Source: Ypsolopha sequella
Taxonomy: Eukaryota; Arthropoda; Insecta; Lepidoptera; Ypsolophidae
Direction of reading: 5' to 3'
DNA: 64,000 nucleotides
Assembly (NCBI GenBank): GCA_934047225.1
Contig: OW203985.1
Location: 11,742,701-11,806,700, forward strand
The first letter of the stretch is position 1, and the number at the start of each line of letters is the position of its first letter. Below are positions 1 through 10,576 of the stretch, one piece after another. The notes below the pieces were generated by a model. It worked only from the letters and a program-made list of their open reading frames with translations. It did not search any database and was not told the origin of the DNA. Position numbers and translations under genes: made by a program.

Positions 1-690
1 TGAGGCGGGATCTCAAGTATGTCTTGTAGACCCCGAGCTTTGCACGGAGAGGGAGGCTTGAAGCTAGGAGCGGGAACAATTTTGCTCTCGCTCCTTTCAC
101 CTGGGCGATGACGTTCTCCACGTGCTTTCCCATGGTCAGTCCCCGGTCAATGGTGACTCCCAGGTATTTCACGTGGAGCTGCCACGGGATCTCTTCTCCT
201 TGTAGTTTCAAGGGAGGGGGGAGGCTGGAGCGTCCGGTGATCAAGGCCTGCGTCTTCCCGACGTTCACCGATAGGCGCCATTTGGACAGCCAGTCAGGGA
301 GCAGGTCCAGCGTGCGCTGCATCTTCACCGCCGCGTGTTTCGCGATGAAAGACGACACGTAGTACGCGGCGTCATCGGCGAAGAGAGCGAGCTGGGTACC
401 CGCTCCGAGAGGGATGTCATCGGTGAAGCGGGAGTAGCAGGCCGGGGAGAGGCAGCTTCCTTGGGGGACGCCGGCTCTTATTGGGTGCTCCTCGGAGATG
501 GCGTCTTCCACCATAACTTTGAAGCGGCGGTCTTCTAAGAAGGACGCCACGACTCTGACGAGGCGGCGGGGTGCAGGTGACGTCGACAGCTTGTATAGCA
601 GCCCCTCATGCCATACTCTGTCGAACGCCTTCTCCATGTCCAGGAGTACTGCAGCGTGTACTAAAACCTGTAACACTACCCTTCGCTCAC
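1..690 (-). pseudogene. Jockey-type non-LTR retrotransposon, reverse transcriptase fragment
   Basis: Read on the minus strand, the stretch from about 690 down to the window edge is open and encodes the middle and C-terminal part of a non-LTR reverse transcriptase. Visible motifs in order are LDMEKAFDRVWHEGL, then GVPQGSCLSP, then the catalytic LFADDAAYY (the FADD form of YADD), then the thumb-region motif VKYLGVTIDRGL. These are characteristic of Jockey-clade elements. The endonuclease and the start of the RT are missing, so the copy is 5'-truncated near 690, where the reading dissolves into A+T-rich DNA. The 3' end lies beyond position 1. Within the visible part I see no frameshift, so the copy may be fairly young. 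Confidence 0.85.
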
Positions 691-2347
691 ACTGAACTCC
701 ATCGACCCGAATAACAACCCACTTACAACCTACATAGTTTAACGCTTGGTGCTTAATAGAAATGATTTTAACAGATATATGGCCAAAGTGTGATCGTCAG
801 ATTAGAACCTTACGTTGCGCCTTAAGTAGTAACCCAAATTCTTTAGAAGCGATTCAGAGATGAAGATAGCTAACAAACCCTTATTAATAGTCCTGTTCTA
901 AAATATAACTTATCTTTCACGTGCTAAGTAAATTGGACATAAAATAATTAAAACCAAATTCGTAGATTTAGATAGTAAAATCAGAGAATATAAAGTATTG
1001 GTAAAATGTTCAGATTAGAAATTTCACTGTTTGTCAGTTAAGCCAATATATGAAAGTCATAGAGATAAATAGCACTTTGTAAACAAATCTAGATGTAAAA
1101 TTCATTAATGTTTCAAATAATAAAAGGTGAATAAAATCTCTGTAGCAATTCTGCGCCAGTCAGCCTCTTAAGAGGCTATGTGAATTTACTATGTTAGACT
1201 ATACCCGTTACTTAAGATGATACATCACATACATATTTTGTTTGTTTATGTTATGAATAAAATGCATTATTATTATTTTTTTTTAATAACCACTACCAGT
1301 AATTGGGGATGGATGAGGTGAGGTATTTCTGAGTTTGAAATTTAATAATTTATTGATGATCAAAGCTGAATAGTATTCTAACAGCTGACCTTTATGTATG
1401 TTGTAAAACTTATTACTCGATAGATACTTCTATACGAAAATTACTTATTTAGCTGGTAATCTTCGAATAAGTCCATAGGACAGTGAGTAAAATTCTCACA
1501 TCTGTGATTATCTGGTCAGTAAAATAGAGACTCAAAGAAAGCCATATTGGCAACTTCTCAGAAGTACCTTCCCTTGGATGTGGAATACCCCCTTGACTTT
1601 TTTTAGTGTATACTTTTTTTTTGAATTCTAAATTTAAGATTTATTTATTTATTTTTAATTTTACGCGCCTATGTTGGTTCCCTGACTACACAGCTCTGGT
1701 AAAGAACCAACAAGAAATCCAGAGCGTCCCTACCATCATAGTAACCAAAACTACAAATGACACAACTAATCCAACAGAATGATTTCAGATTTCTAACTTA
1801 TGGCAATCTTGTGTTTCTGTACCAAATATATTTTATTTGTTCTTATGTCATTGGTAAGCTAAACTACCCCATTTCAGTGTATAGTTAGCTCGTGGCTGAA
1901 TTTTGCCTGACAAAAGAACAAGTACATCTATACAAATACACCAAATGTTACTAATTATATACTTGAGTATCAAATATTGAAATCACTCGTGTTGCACCAT
2001 GTCCCATTCAAAGATTCAGTCTCTTAACAGATCTACTCAAATAGTGACTGACAGTTAAAATTAATTTCTTAGATACTGCTGGTAATACTCAACTTAAAGT
2101 TGCTATAATAAATATGACAAAACTATCTAGTAAAAAACTTAGACTTTCATATTCAGCGTACAGTCATTCTGTTTACTATTCAATAGAGAATTTCTATCAA
2201 GTCAAGATTGTAAGTTGTTTCAGTAATAAACTTCTCTAATACAATCGTCTTTGTTGTATTTAATGCAAGTCAGATAAGTACAAATTTCTACCAGGTTGGA
2301 ATTTTACCCATTTTCTAAAAATCTCCAAGTTTCAGTAAGGTTTTTAC
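691..2347. other. A+T-rich stretch without a recognisable gene
   Basis: No reading frame with recognisable protein content appears on either strand. Short homopolymer runs and scattered stops dominate. I see no clear element ends here. Confidence 0.6.
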
Positions 2348-2805
2348 TAGAGATGAAACGGATAGTGATTTGGCCGGATACCGGATACCGGATATCCGGC
2401 GAGGCACTAGGCCGGATAGCCGGATATCCGGCGGCCGGATATCCGGCACAAGATATGCGTTTCGCGCTAATTGACCAAGTCTAAATATTACGCACCAAGG
2501 TGCGTGCGGGTGCAAGTGGGCGAGATTATTCGTGCATTTTTTAAATGAAGATCATTTCTAAATGATCGTATCGCAATCATACAAATGCTGGTTTGCAAAC
2601 GCGAAACAATTTCCGATCCTAACGAAGTTTGTAAATATGTATCTTTTGTCTCCTTGGATTGGTGTATACTGTATATAAATGGACAGGTATCTTTAAATGA
2701 AACCGCGTAATATACTGTTCATACTGAACAAATTTTCCAAAGTAACATATTGAAAAAACAAAATTGAACCTGCCCGCCCAGTGCCCTTTTAAAATTTAAA
2801 GTAGG

Positions 2806-3242
2806 TGTAGCCGCTGGCTACAGAAATGCAGAGATGATGAGATTTGAGGATATGACACGGGAGAAGAAAAGATTGTGGGAAACAATGTGGGTGCACTGAC
2901 CTGGTTGGTATGTTTCGATGGGCTGGCAAATCCGCCGTGTTTCGTCTCCTCTCGTTGAGCTGATTGAGTTGGCGGTGATGAGCAGTGATGAGCTGGATGT
3001 CTTGGATTAATACACAGCACTGATATATAACACAGGATACGCGAGATTGTTTGTATCGGCGGCGCGAATGTGTACACATGTGTCGTTCTCTAGACGATTC
3101 GGACGGAACAGAGCGAGTCCAGCGCCCGCGCGCGCCTCGACCCGCGCGCGGCGGGGGGGGGGGGGGTGGTCATCCGCGCATGCGCGCGCGAATCACACGT
3201 CATGTTCGAACGTCACGCTGGTAACGTAGCGTAGCGTGAACA
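2806..3242 (-). repeat. BEL 3' LTR
   Basis: This is the 3' LTR in the element's own direction. It begins TGTTCACGC on the minus strand and ends GGCTACA, so it carries the usual TG...CA ends. It matches 10144-10576 throughout apart from a 14-G instead of 10-G run. The integrase frame runs 14 codons into it before stopping at 3200. The sequence just upstream in element direction is C-rich, not the expected polypurine tract. Confidence 0.93.
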
Positions 3243-4855
3243 TCCTGGGGGGGCCGGGGCTGCGGCTCCTCTTGAGCTGAATCCAACGGCAGCCTGGCTA
3301 TCTTGAACACAGGTCGTCGCAGATTTCCATGAGCTGTGTCCAGATCCACAACTCGTATCACTCCATCCTTGCCAGGTATCGTGCGGAGAATTCTTCCCAA
3401 CTTCCATTGGAGCGGAGGCAGGTCATCCTCTTTGATGAGGACCAGTTCACCCACTTGAGGAGGGGAAGAAGGGGAGAGCCATTTGGAGCGGGTTTGCAGG
3501 GTATGGAGGTAGGATCTGGACCAGAGAGTCCAAAAGCGCTGAGAGAGCCCTTGAATGAGTTGAAACCGTTTAAGAGCAGATATGGGTCTGTCGTCAAAAG
3601 ACTGCTCAGGTAGAGCGGTGAGCGGACGACCAATAATGAAATGTCCGGCCGTGAGAGGTTCAAAGTCCGTAGGGTCGGATGAAATTGGGCAGAGGGGTCT
3701 TGAATTGAGTACAGCCTCAATTCGAGCCAAAAGAGTAGAGAATTCCTCAAAAGTGAGGTGCTGTTCACCTATCACGCGATAAAGTAGTTGCTTGGTGGAT
3801 TTTACGTTTATTTCGTGCAGTGCGCCGAACCAAGGCCCTTTAGGCGGGTTCAGTAACCAAGTTATGTGCTGATTCGCGAGCTTGTGAGCGATTGCATCAT
3901 TGTTTGACCTGAGGAAGTTCTGAACTTCAATGAGTTGATTCCTAGCACCTACATAGTTTGTGCCGCAGTCTGAACGAATGAGAACCGGAGTACCGCGACG
4001 TGAGATAAAACGTTGCAATGCCGCAAAGAACGCTTCCGTGGAGAGTGCAGAGACTGGTTCCAAATGAACCGCCTTTGTTGCGAGGCAAACGAAAATACAA
4101 AAGTACGCTTTTATGAGTTTCGCGTTCCGCAACGTGCTGGATTTAACGAAGAAGTGTCCAGCAAAGTCCGTCGTGACGTGACTAAAAACTGGCTGAGGAG
4201 TAACTCTGTCTGCTGGGAGATCAGCCATGAGCGGAGCCTTAGGCTGAGCGCGGCACCGGAAACATCTAATACATTTAAACACGCGGTGTCTAATAATACG
4301 ACGAGCGGACAGAATCCAGTACTGCTGGCGTAATATGGCGTGTAATGTGTCAGCTCCAGGGTGGCAGTGTATTTTGTGATAGTGGTCTATGATGAGATCT
4401 ACGAGCGGACTTGAGCTGGGTAGAATGAGTGGGTGTTGAGCGTCATACCTAATTGACGCGTGAGAGAGACGACCACCGACTCTCAAGAGGCCGTCCTTTA
4501 TGAAGGGCGAGAGGCGCTGGAGCCGAACGGGACAAACCTTATCAGTCTGGATACGATTAATGTCTTCAGCAAACTCATTTTGCTGAACAGAGCGGACCCA
4601 GTGCAACAGAGCGTCCCTGCGTTCACTAGCTGTCAACGGACCAGAGCGCCGTGCATCTGGGCTGTGCCGACAATTGAATATGAACCTTTTAATACAAGCC
4701 GTCACTCCGATGAGCTTGTCAAGTGAGCTGTAGCGAGTGAGCAAGTCCAGATCGATATCTGGGACTGCTATGTGTGCTGGTACCTTTTTGGGCTTAAGGC
4801 CTGGGAGAGCATGATGGCCTAGAGCGGGTGGCATCTTGGGCCAAGTGCAGGTAGG
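3200..4855 (-). pseudogene. BEL pol, integrase part (separated by a premature stop)
   Basis: This is the C-terminal part of the BEL polyprotein, in the same frame as the upstream protease-RT part but cut off from it by a TAA at 4856-4858. Counting from the first Met (4834), an HHCC zinc finger lies around residues 151-193, with HCHPGADTLH and CIRCFRC. The DDE core shows D223 (TTDFAG), D289 (IRSDCGTNYVG) and E341 (ALHEINVKST), so all three catalytic acids are present. A C-terminal beta-rich domain follows (VGELVLIKEDD, WKLGRI). The usual SDNG is SDCG here. An internal Met start is unlikely to be used by the live element; the stop is best read as an inactivating nonsense change. Confidence 0.88.
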
Positions 4856-7345
4856 TTATTTGAGCCAACTGGGTGACCACCAAAGGTCATGAAGTGAGAG
4901 AGACTGGGCAGACATGCCTCTGCTTGCACAGTCAGCAGGGTTGAGGTTCGTGGGCACATGCCTCCACGTATGGCTAGTTGAAATAGCTGTGATCTTAGCC
5001 ACTCGATTGGCCTCGAAAGTCTGTAATCGGTGAGGTGGCGTATTGAGCCATGCCAACACTATTGTGCTATCTGACCAGCATGTGTGTGTTTGAATGGCTA
5101 TATGAGCTGACAATTGGGCTGACACTCGAGTCATGAGCTGAGATAAAAGAGTCGCGGCTGACAACTCCAATTTCGGGATTGAGAGACGAGTCTTTATGGG
5201 TGCGACCTTGGACTTGCCAATGATTAGGTGTACATTGACATGTCCAGTGATATTGCGCTCATGAAGGTAGATAGCGGCACCAAAGCCAGCCTCTGATGCG
5301 TCCGCGAACCCGTGAAGTGAGTAAGTAGACGTGGGCTTGTACTTACAAATGTGCCGAGGTAAACGGAGGTTTGAGAGCTGAGGAAGATCCTCTGAGATGT
5401 GTTGCCACTCTGTGTGGACTTCTTCAGAGATAGGCTCATCCCATCCTATTTTCAGAAGCCAAAGCTTCTGGAGAAGAATCTTTGCGCGGAAGATGACTGG
5501 AGTAACCCAGCCATTGGGGTCATAGAGAGACGCTACTGTACTGAGAATGGAGCGCTTTGTGACTTGAGCATGAGTGGGCAGAGAAATGCGATAAGTGAAC
5601 TCATCAGTTTGAGGAATCCACTGTATTCCCAGAACCTTAATGGAATTAGAGTCGGGACTGAAGTCAAAGTCCTTGGGCATGTCGCACTGGTCATCTGGAA
5701 ATCGTTCAAGGAGCTGGGGCGAGTTGGAGGTCCATTTACTGAGCTGAAAGCCACCTAGGGCGAGTAACTCGATCAGTTCGCTTTGGAGCGACTGAGCAGA
5801 TTCTACAGAATCTGCACCTGAGAGAATGTCGTCCACAAATATTGATTTGCGGAGGACCTGAGCAGCGTGGGGGTAGCGATGACCTTCGTCATCAGCCAAT
5901 TGGAGTAAAGTGCGGATGGCATGGTATGGGCTGGACCTTAATCCATATGTGACGGTATTAAGGGCATACGTGAGCAAGGGCTGGTCGGGTGAAGACCGCC
6001 AGAGAATGAGTTGAAAACGTCTTTGCTCTGGGTGAATGAGTATATTTCGGAACATCATTCGGATGTCTGTGCTGAAAACTTGTGAGTAGATCCTGAAGGA
6101 CATGATAATGTCAACAATATCTTGTTGAAGAGCTGGACCTGTATGGAGACAATCATTTAAATTGACGCCATTTGAGCTTTTACAACTTCCGTCAAACACG
6201 CAGCGTAACTTTTCTGATCCTGGCTTGAATATGCCATGATGTGGGATATAGAAATGGGATTTATGAGCAAAGGTATTGGGGTGACACGGCGACATATGTC
6301 CCAATTTTATGTATTCTGACATGAATTCTACGTATTTCGAGCGGAAGGGCGGGTTCGCTTGCAGCTTCTTCTCTAAGTTGAGAAACCTGCGCAGTGCAAT
6401 AGCGTGAGTGGAACCTAATGTCGGCGCGTTGTGCAGAAAGGGCAGTGTAACCACATATTGACCTGATGGTTCACGAGTAGTTGTGGTGCGGAAAATGTCC
6501 TCACACTGATCCTCTAATGGGCTGGTATGCTTGTAGGTTTGGGGTTCCTCGGATTCCCAAAACCTCTCAAGACTTTTGTGAATGTCATGAGTGGAATGCT
6601 CTGAGTCCGTGTGAGAGCCGACAATGTGAACTGAGTTGACCTGATTCGTGGGTGAGGTATGTAAACTTTCGAAAGGTCCAATCAATGTAAAATCGAATAT
6701 CGTGCCGAAGGCTATGGGGTTGCCAGGGCCGAGCGAAACCTTGGTTCCGTCTAACACTTGACCAAGAACGTCAGATCCTAGTATTAGATCAACCGGAGCT
6801 GGTGTGTGATATTCTCGATCAGCAAGAGGAATCGGTGGGTGACCTGTTAACTGAGCGAGATCTGGAACCTTTTCCAACGGTAGGTACCCAGTTACGTTCT
6901 TCAATATATGGGCTGTGGCCGTGATCATAGGTGTGTCACGGTGAGTAGGTCGGCATACAATTGTGATTGATGCCTTTGAGTTTTGTGTGTGCTGATTTCC
7001 AACTCCTGCGATTTTTAGAGATGTATGTTTTAATGGTAAATTTAAAATTGTGGCCATGCGCTGAGAACAAAGAGTCAGCATACTTCCACAGTCTAACAGG
7101 GCTCGTGCTGAGTGAAATTGACCATTTACGTCTGCTATTTTAAGTGAGACGGTTGGCAAAAAAATTGGTGTGTTAGTGACGTTCACTACACGTTGTGCGG
7201 AGTTACAGGAATCTTCTGTTGGAGTTGAAGTCATTGAGTGAGAATGAACTGAGTGTGTATGTGATGAGTGAATGTGTGATGAGTGTGCTGAGTGTGCTGA
7301 GTGCTGGTCGTCCTCGCCTTCATAGTGCTCTGTTATTGTAGGTAG
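4856..7345 (-). CDS. pol: BEL pol: protease, reverse transcriptase and RNase H
   Basis: This open frame follows gag in phase, directly after the UGA at 7346-7348. A short Ser/His-rich linker leads to an aspartic protease with LLDCGSML at about residues 46-53 of the Met-initiated ORF at 7234. The usual active site is D-S/T-G, so Cys is unusual. The RT shows SEKLRCVFDGS and the catalytic FVDDILSGADS near residue 466. RNase H shows HGFADASEAGFG near residue 640 and WSDSTIVLAWL. The frame ends at a TAA (4856-4858), after which integrase continues in the same phase. Expression of pol depends on reading through the gag UGA or on an internal start; no frameshift site is needed because the frames agree. 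Confidence 0.9.
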   Translation of the reverse strand, partial: LPTITEHYEGEDDQHSAHSAHSSHIHSSHTHSVHSHSMTSTPTEDSCNSAQRVVNVTNTPIFLPTVSLKIADVNGQFHSARALLDCGSMLTLCSQRMATILNLPLKHTSLKIAGVGNQHTQNSKASITIVCRPTHRDTPMITATAHILKNVTGYLPLEKVPDLAQLTGHPPIPLADREYHTPAPVDLILGSDVLGQVLDGTKVSLGPGNPIAFGTIFDFTLIGPFESLHTSPTNQVNSVHIVGSHTDSEHSTHDIHKSLERFWESEEPQTYKHTSPLEDQCEDIFRTTTTREPSGQYVVTLPFLHNAPTLGSTHAIALRRFLNLEKKLQANPPFRSKYVEFMSEYIKLGHMSPCHPNTFAHKSHFYIPHHGIFKPGSEKLRCVFDGSCKSSNGVNLNDCLHTGPALQQDIVDIIMSFRIYSQVFSTDIRMMFRNILIHPEQRRFQLILWRSSPDQPLLTYALNTVTYGLRSSPYHAIRTLLQLADDEGHRYPHAAQVLRKSIFVDDILSGADSVESAQSLQSELIELLALGGFQLSKWTSNSPQLLERFPDDQCDMPKDFDFSPDSNSIKVLGIQWIPQTDEFTYRISLPTHAQVTKRSILSTVASLYDPNGWVTPVIFRAKILLQKLWLLKIGWDEPISEEVHTEWQHISEDLPQLSNLRLPRHICKYKPTSTYSLHGFADASEAGFGAAIYLHERNITGHVNVHLIIGKSKVAPIKTRLSIPKLELSAATLLSQLMTRVSAQLSAHIAIQTHTCWSDSTIVLAWLNTPPHRLQTFEANRVAKITAISTSHTWRHVPTNLNPADCASRGMSAQSLSLHDLWWSPSWLK

Positions 7346-7348
7346 TCA
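7343..7348 (-). promoter_or_regulatory. Gag-pol stop codon in leaky UGA-CUA context
   Basis: The gag frame ends CAG TGA CTA and continues open in the same phase into the protease. UGA followed by CUA is a well-known stop context that allows translational readthrough. That the only stop between gag and protease has this context suggests regulated Gag-Pol synthesis. This is an inference; an ordinary nonsense mutation is the alternative. Confidence 0.5.
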
Positions 7349-8914
7349 CTGTTGACTACCTACCCGAGACCTACTTGGCGATCGCGATTGAGTGGGCGAG
7401 TTGGGATGGGACGTATATGCCTGTGTAGCATGTGCCGAACGGTACTGAGGCTCATGCGCTGAGCGCTGTCTGGGCTGCTCACGTAGAGACGGAGGCAGCA
7501 AATGAGCAGATGAGCGTGTCGGAGACATGGCCCCATGGCGATGCAGTGAAGTATGGTGGTCAGACCGCCCACACTCCTTGCATGCACGTGTAGACCTGCA
7601 CTCGTTCTCATAATGAGGACCCAAACAGCGTCGGCACCGGTTGCGTGAGTTCACAAAGTCCCACCGACCTTGAACTGGCTGGTTGTTGAACTCTGGGCAG
7701 GCGATGAGTTTGTGTCCCCTATTCCTGCAGTATGGGCATGGCATACCACCAGTAGGGGAAGAAAGTTGAGCCGAATAATTCTGTTGGCGAGTGGGTGATG
7801 GGGATGATCGGGCCGAGTAAACTGGCGCTGTCTCAAATGCCATAAATGGTTGACGAATAGGACGGGGGGAGCGATTGTCCTGTCGAGGAGCTATGGGGCG
7901 GAACTCTTGATGAGCCTGGTAGGGCTGACGTGGAGTACCTCGAGTGGGCTGAAGCAGCTTATTGAGCTGAGCGAGCCTTTCTGACGGGCCGAGCCGTGAT
8001 GAAGAAGGAGCCTCCTGTGACGCAAGGAACGATGACTCATTCTCCTTGCAGCGTGCGTGCTCTTCCAGAAACTCAATGAGGTTCTTGAGCGTGGGCAGAG
8101 TTGCACGAGATCCGTACTTCCGCTCGAAAAGAGTGCGGAGCTCGCCTTGTAGTTTTCGCACCACCATTGACACGAAAACATAGTCAGAATCCTTCATGGG
8201 CAGATCCAGATTGCGGAGAGCGCTTTGCGCTGAGATAAGCGGAATTAAGAATGATGTGCGGATATCCGATCGCATGTGGATGTGCGGAAGGTTCATTATA
8301 ATGTCCACAAACCGGTCAATGAGTACACGACGATTGTCGTAACGCTTGGTGAGAATTTCCATGGCTATGGGATAATTCTCGTTGGTAGGGTAGAGGTGTT
8401 TCACCATATCGTGTGCCTCACCCTTTAGGGCGCCTAACAAGTAATGCAGTTTGACAGCATCCGAGACTGTAGCCATCTCACTGACGAGGCTCCTAAAAAC
8501 GGCAATAAATGAGGGCCATTCTTCAACGTTCGAATGAAACTCGGGTATGGGTATTTTTGGTAGAACACCAACGGGTGTACCTGGGCTGAGGGGTTGCGTC
8601 TTGTCCGGAAGAGCTGATTTTTCTTTTAAGTTTTCGAATGCCACTAGGATAGCATCATAGTTGCTAAGTGCCGACTGAAAATTTTTTGTGTAGGCTGCCT
8701 CAGTTTCGTCGGACAAATCCTCATCGTCAAGGATCTCGTAATATACGTTCTCTAACTTAGTTTTAACGCTTTGTATGTTTGCGTAACGAGCGGTGAAGTC
8801 CGCCACAGAATAAGTTTTTCTGTCGCCTGCCTCTACCGCCGCACCGATCTCCTTTAACAGAACTATCGCCTTTACGGCCTCACGAAACATCGCGGCTTGT
8901 GATTTCGAAGGCAT
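7346..8914 (-). CDS. gag: BEL gag polyprotein
   Basis: A 522-residue open frame starts with an ATG at 8914 (MPSKSQAAMF). The N-terminal half is helical, and the central part (VEEWPSFIAVFRSLV, LHYLLGALKGEA) matches the capsid-like region of insect Pao-type Gag. The C-terminal third is Arg/Ser/Gln-rich and carries Cys/His knuckles: CPYCRNRGHKLIAC, then CRRCLGPHYENEC and CKECGRSDHHTSLH. These are nucleic-acid-binding zinc knuckles. The frame is intact and ends at the UGA at 7346-7348. Gag would assemble the particle that packages the element RNA in the cytoplasm. Confidence 0.9.
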   Translation of the reverse strand: MPSKSQAAMFREAVKAIVLLKEIGAAVEAGDRKTYSVADFTARYANIQSVKTKLENVYYEILDDEDLSDETEAAYTKNFQSALSNYDAILVAFENLKEKSALPDKTQPLSPGTPVGVLPKIPIPEFHSNVEEWPSFIAVFRSLVSEMATVSDAVKLHYLLGALKGEAHDMVKHLYPTNENYPIAMEILTKRYDNRRVLIDRFVDIIMNLPHIHMRSDIRTSFLIPLISAQSALRNLDLPMKDSDYVFVSMVVRKLQGELRTLFERKYGSRATLPTLKNLIEFLEEHARCKENESSFLASQEAPSSSRLGPSERLAQLNKLLQPTRGTPRQPYQAHQEFRPIAPRQDNRSPRPIRQPFMAFETAPVYSARSSPSPTRQQNYSAQLSSPTGGMPCPYCRNRGHKLIACPEFNNQPVQGRWDFVNSRNRCRRCLGPHYENECRSTRACKECGRSDHHTSLHRHGAMSPTRSSAHLLPPSLREQPRQRSAHEPQYRSAHATQAYTSHPNSPTQSRSPSRSRVGSQQ

Positions 8915-10143
8915 CTTAATTCTGTTAAAGTAGGTGGTTGATTACTAAGACAAAATACGCAACGAGTTTGATCTGAACTATAAGAGCGGACGTACAACCA
9001 AAATAATTAATGAGACAGATGAACAGAGCTGAGACACTTGCGCGGATGAAGTAACAATGACTATGTTCAAACGGAATACGGAACTCTTAAATAAACACGA
9101 AAGAGAGAGAGAAAAAAAAAAAAAAAAAAATTATTTTTTTTAAACAACCTGTATATGGGCTGATAAACCAACGTGGAACACCCTATATGTGTACCACAAA
9201 CAACAAGAGCAGAGATGAGATGAAAAAACAAATTTTTTTACTATATTTGTGCTATATATATATCCGGTTAAAAAGCAGACAATAACACGATCAAACTGTC
9301 CGGAATACTATTACTGCGACGTGAGATTACCGCAACACAAAAATATCGAAAAGGGCCGATGAACCTGTTCACTTTTATGTTATTTGCCTTGAAATCATGT
9401 GCCGACAATACACGTTGGTTCTTGTTTACACGAAAGTACCTTTACAACAACAACATCAGTCGTCGAAAATTCTATTTATAGAATAAAATACCTGCCTACT
9501 GCCTCGAACTCATAAACAACAAAGAATGCGTTTACCTGGCAGAAATCGTATCTAAATGAGCGGACAATCCAATGATGCTAATCAAGCTTTAATCAACGTA
9601 ATAATACGTAACCGTATAACGTGTGTACTTATGTACTCAACACACGTAACTTACGTATATGTGACGTATATAAGTGCACGAAATAAAGCAAATTTATACT
9701 CGCACCGACAAAAAAAAAAAATATCTCGCAAAATCTCGTAAAATTTGGGTTTAATAAAGAAGTATAGTGGACTGTAATAAACAATTGGGCTGAATGAATA
9801 TACTTATATTATCTGAGCTGAATAATAATAACAAACTGAGTTTATTCTGTAAAGGGGCGGGGGGGGCCGGTTCTATACCGATAAATGGAATTTTCTAGGC
9901 GGCGGTTCTAATTACCTACCCGCAATAGGTATTCGAGACCACAAAATATTTTTTGCCGGGAAAGGGGGCAAAATATGTAACCGGGTGAAAATGGACTGTA
10001 GTAAATCGACGGGGGCTGGTTCAAACAAAGTTACGGGCCGGCGGGGGATAGGCGGGGGGTGATATAAACCAAAAATTTTCTTGGATTGAAAATGGACTGT
10101 AATCGACGGGGGCTGGTTCAGTAACGGTTCGAAGGGCCAAAAA
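8915..10143 (-). other. BEL 5' leader between LTR and gag
   Basis: This 1.2-kb leader lies between the 5' LTR and the gag ATG. It holds a 19-A-type run near 9113-9130 and two copies of a motif reading GGACTGTA...ATCGACGGGGGCTGG (about 9991-10022 and 10091-10119). A primer-binding site should lie next to 10143. On the minus strand the LTR is followed by TTTTTGGCCCTTCGAACC, in which TGG could pair with a tRNA CCA end, but I cannot assign the tRNA. Confidence 0.6.
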
Positions 10144-10576
10144 TGTAGCCGCTGGCTACAGAAATGCAGAGATGATGAGATTTGAGGATATGACACGGGA
10201 GAAGAAAAGATTGTGGGAAACAATGTGGGTGCACTGACCTGGTTGGTATGTTTCGATGGGCTGGCAAATCCGCCGTGTTTCGTCTCCTCTCGTTGAGCTG
10301 ATTGAGTTGGCGGTGATGAGCAGTGATGAGCTGGATGTCTTGGATTAATACACAGCACTGATATATAACACAGGATACGCGAGATTGTTTGTATCGGCGG
10401 CGCGAATGTGTACACATGTGTCGTTCTCTAGACGATTCGGACGGAACAGAGCGAGTCCAGCGCCCGCGCGCGCCTCGACCCGCGCGCGGCGGGGGGGGGG
10501 TGGTCATCCGCGCATGCGCGCGCGAATCACACGTCATGTTCGAACGTCACGCTGGTAACGTAGCGTAGCGTGAACA
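10144..10576 (-). repeat. BEL 5' LTR
   Basis: This LTR is 433 bp with TG...CA ends on the minus strand, and would carry promoter and RNA start. It matches 2806-3242 except for the G-run length. The 5-bp duplication GTAGG follows immediately at 10577. Confidence 0.93.

Larger units (their letters stand above)
2806..10576 (-). mobile_element. Full-length BEL/Pao LTR retrotransposon
   Basis: Two near-identical LTRs (2806-3242 and 10144-10576) enclose gag, protease, RT, RNase H and integrase on the minus strand. The insertion is flanked by a perfect 5-bp target duplication, GTAGG, at 2801-2805 and 10577-10581. The LTRs appear to differ only in the length of one G run (14 against 10), which points to a recent insertion. 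The polyprotein is a single frame broken by two stops: a UGA between gag and pol and a UAA between RNase H and integrase. The host of the insertion is the inverted-repeat element at 2348-11020. BEL/Pao assignment rests on the FVDDILSG RT motif, the gag zinc knuckles and the HHCC integrase finger. Confidence 0.93.

Noticed and set aside
108..695. Three plus-strand ORFs of 65-84 codons
   Set aside because: They are shadows of the minus-strand reverse transcriptase with FADD and QGS motifs.
2340..2347. 8-bp target duplication that would prove a hAT element
   Set aside because: GTTTTTAC and CTTTTAAG agree at only about five of eight positions.
2296..2515. Short ORFs over the CCGGATA repeats
   Set aside because: Repeat-derived translation without protein character.
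2789..3079. ORFs in the BEL LTRs (also 9912-10537)
   Set aside because: They recur in both LTRs and reflect LTR sequence, not a gene.
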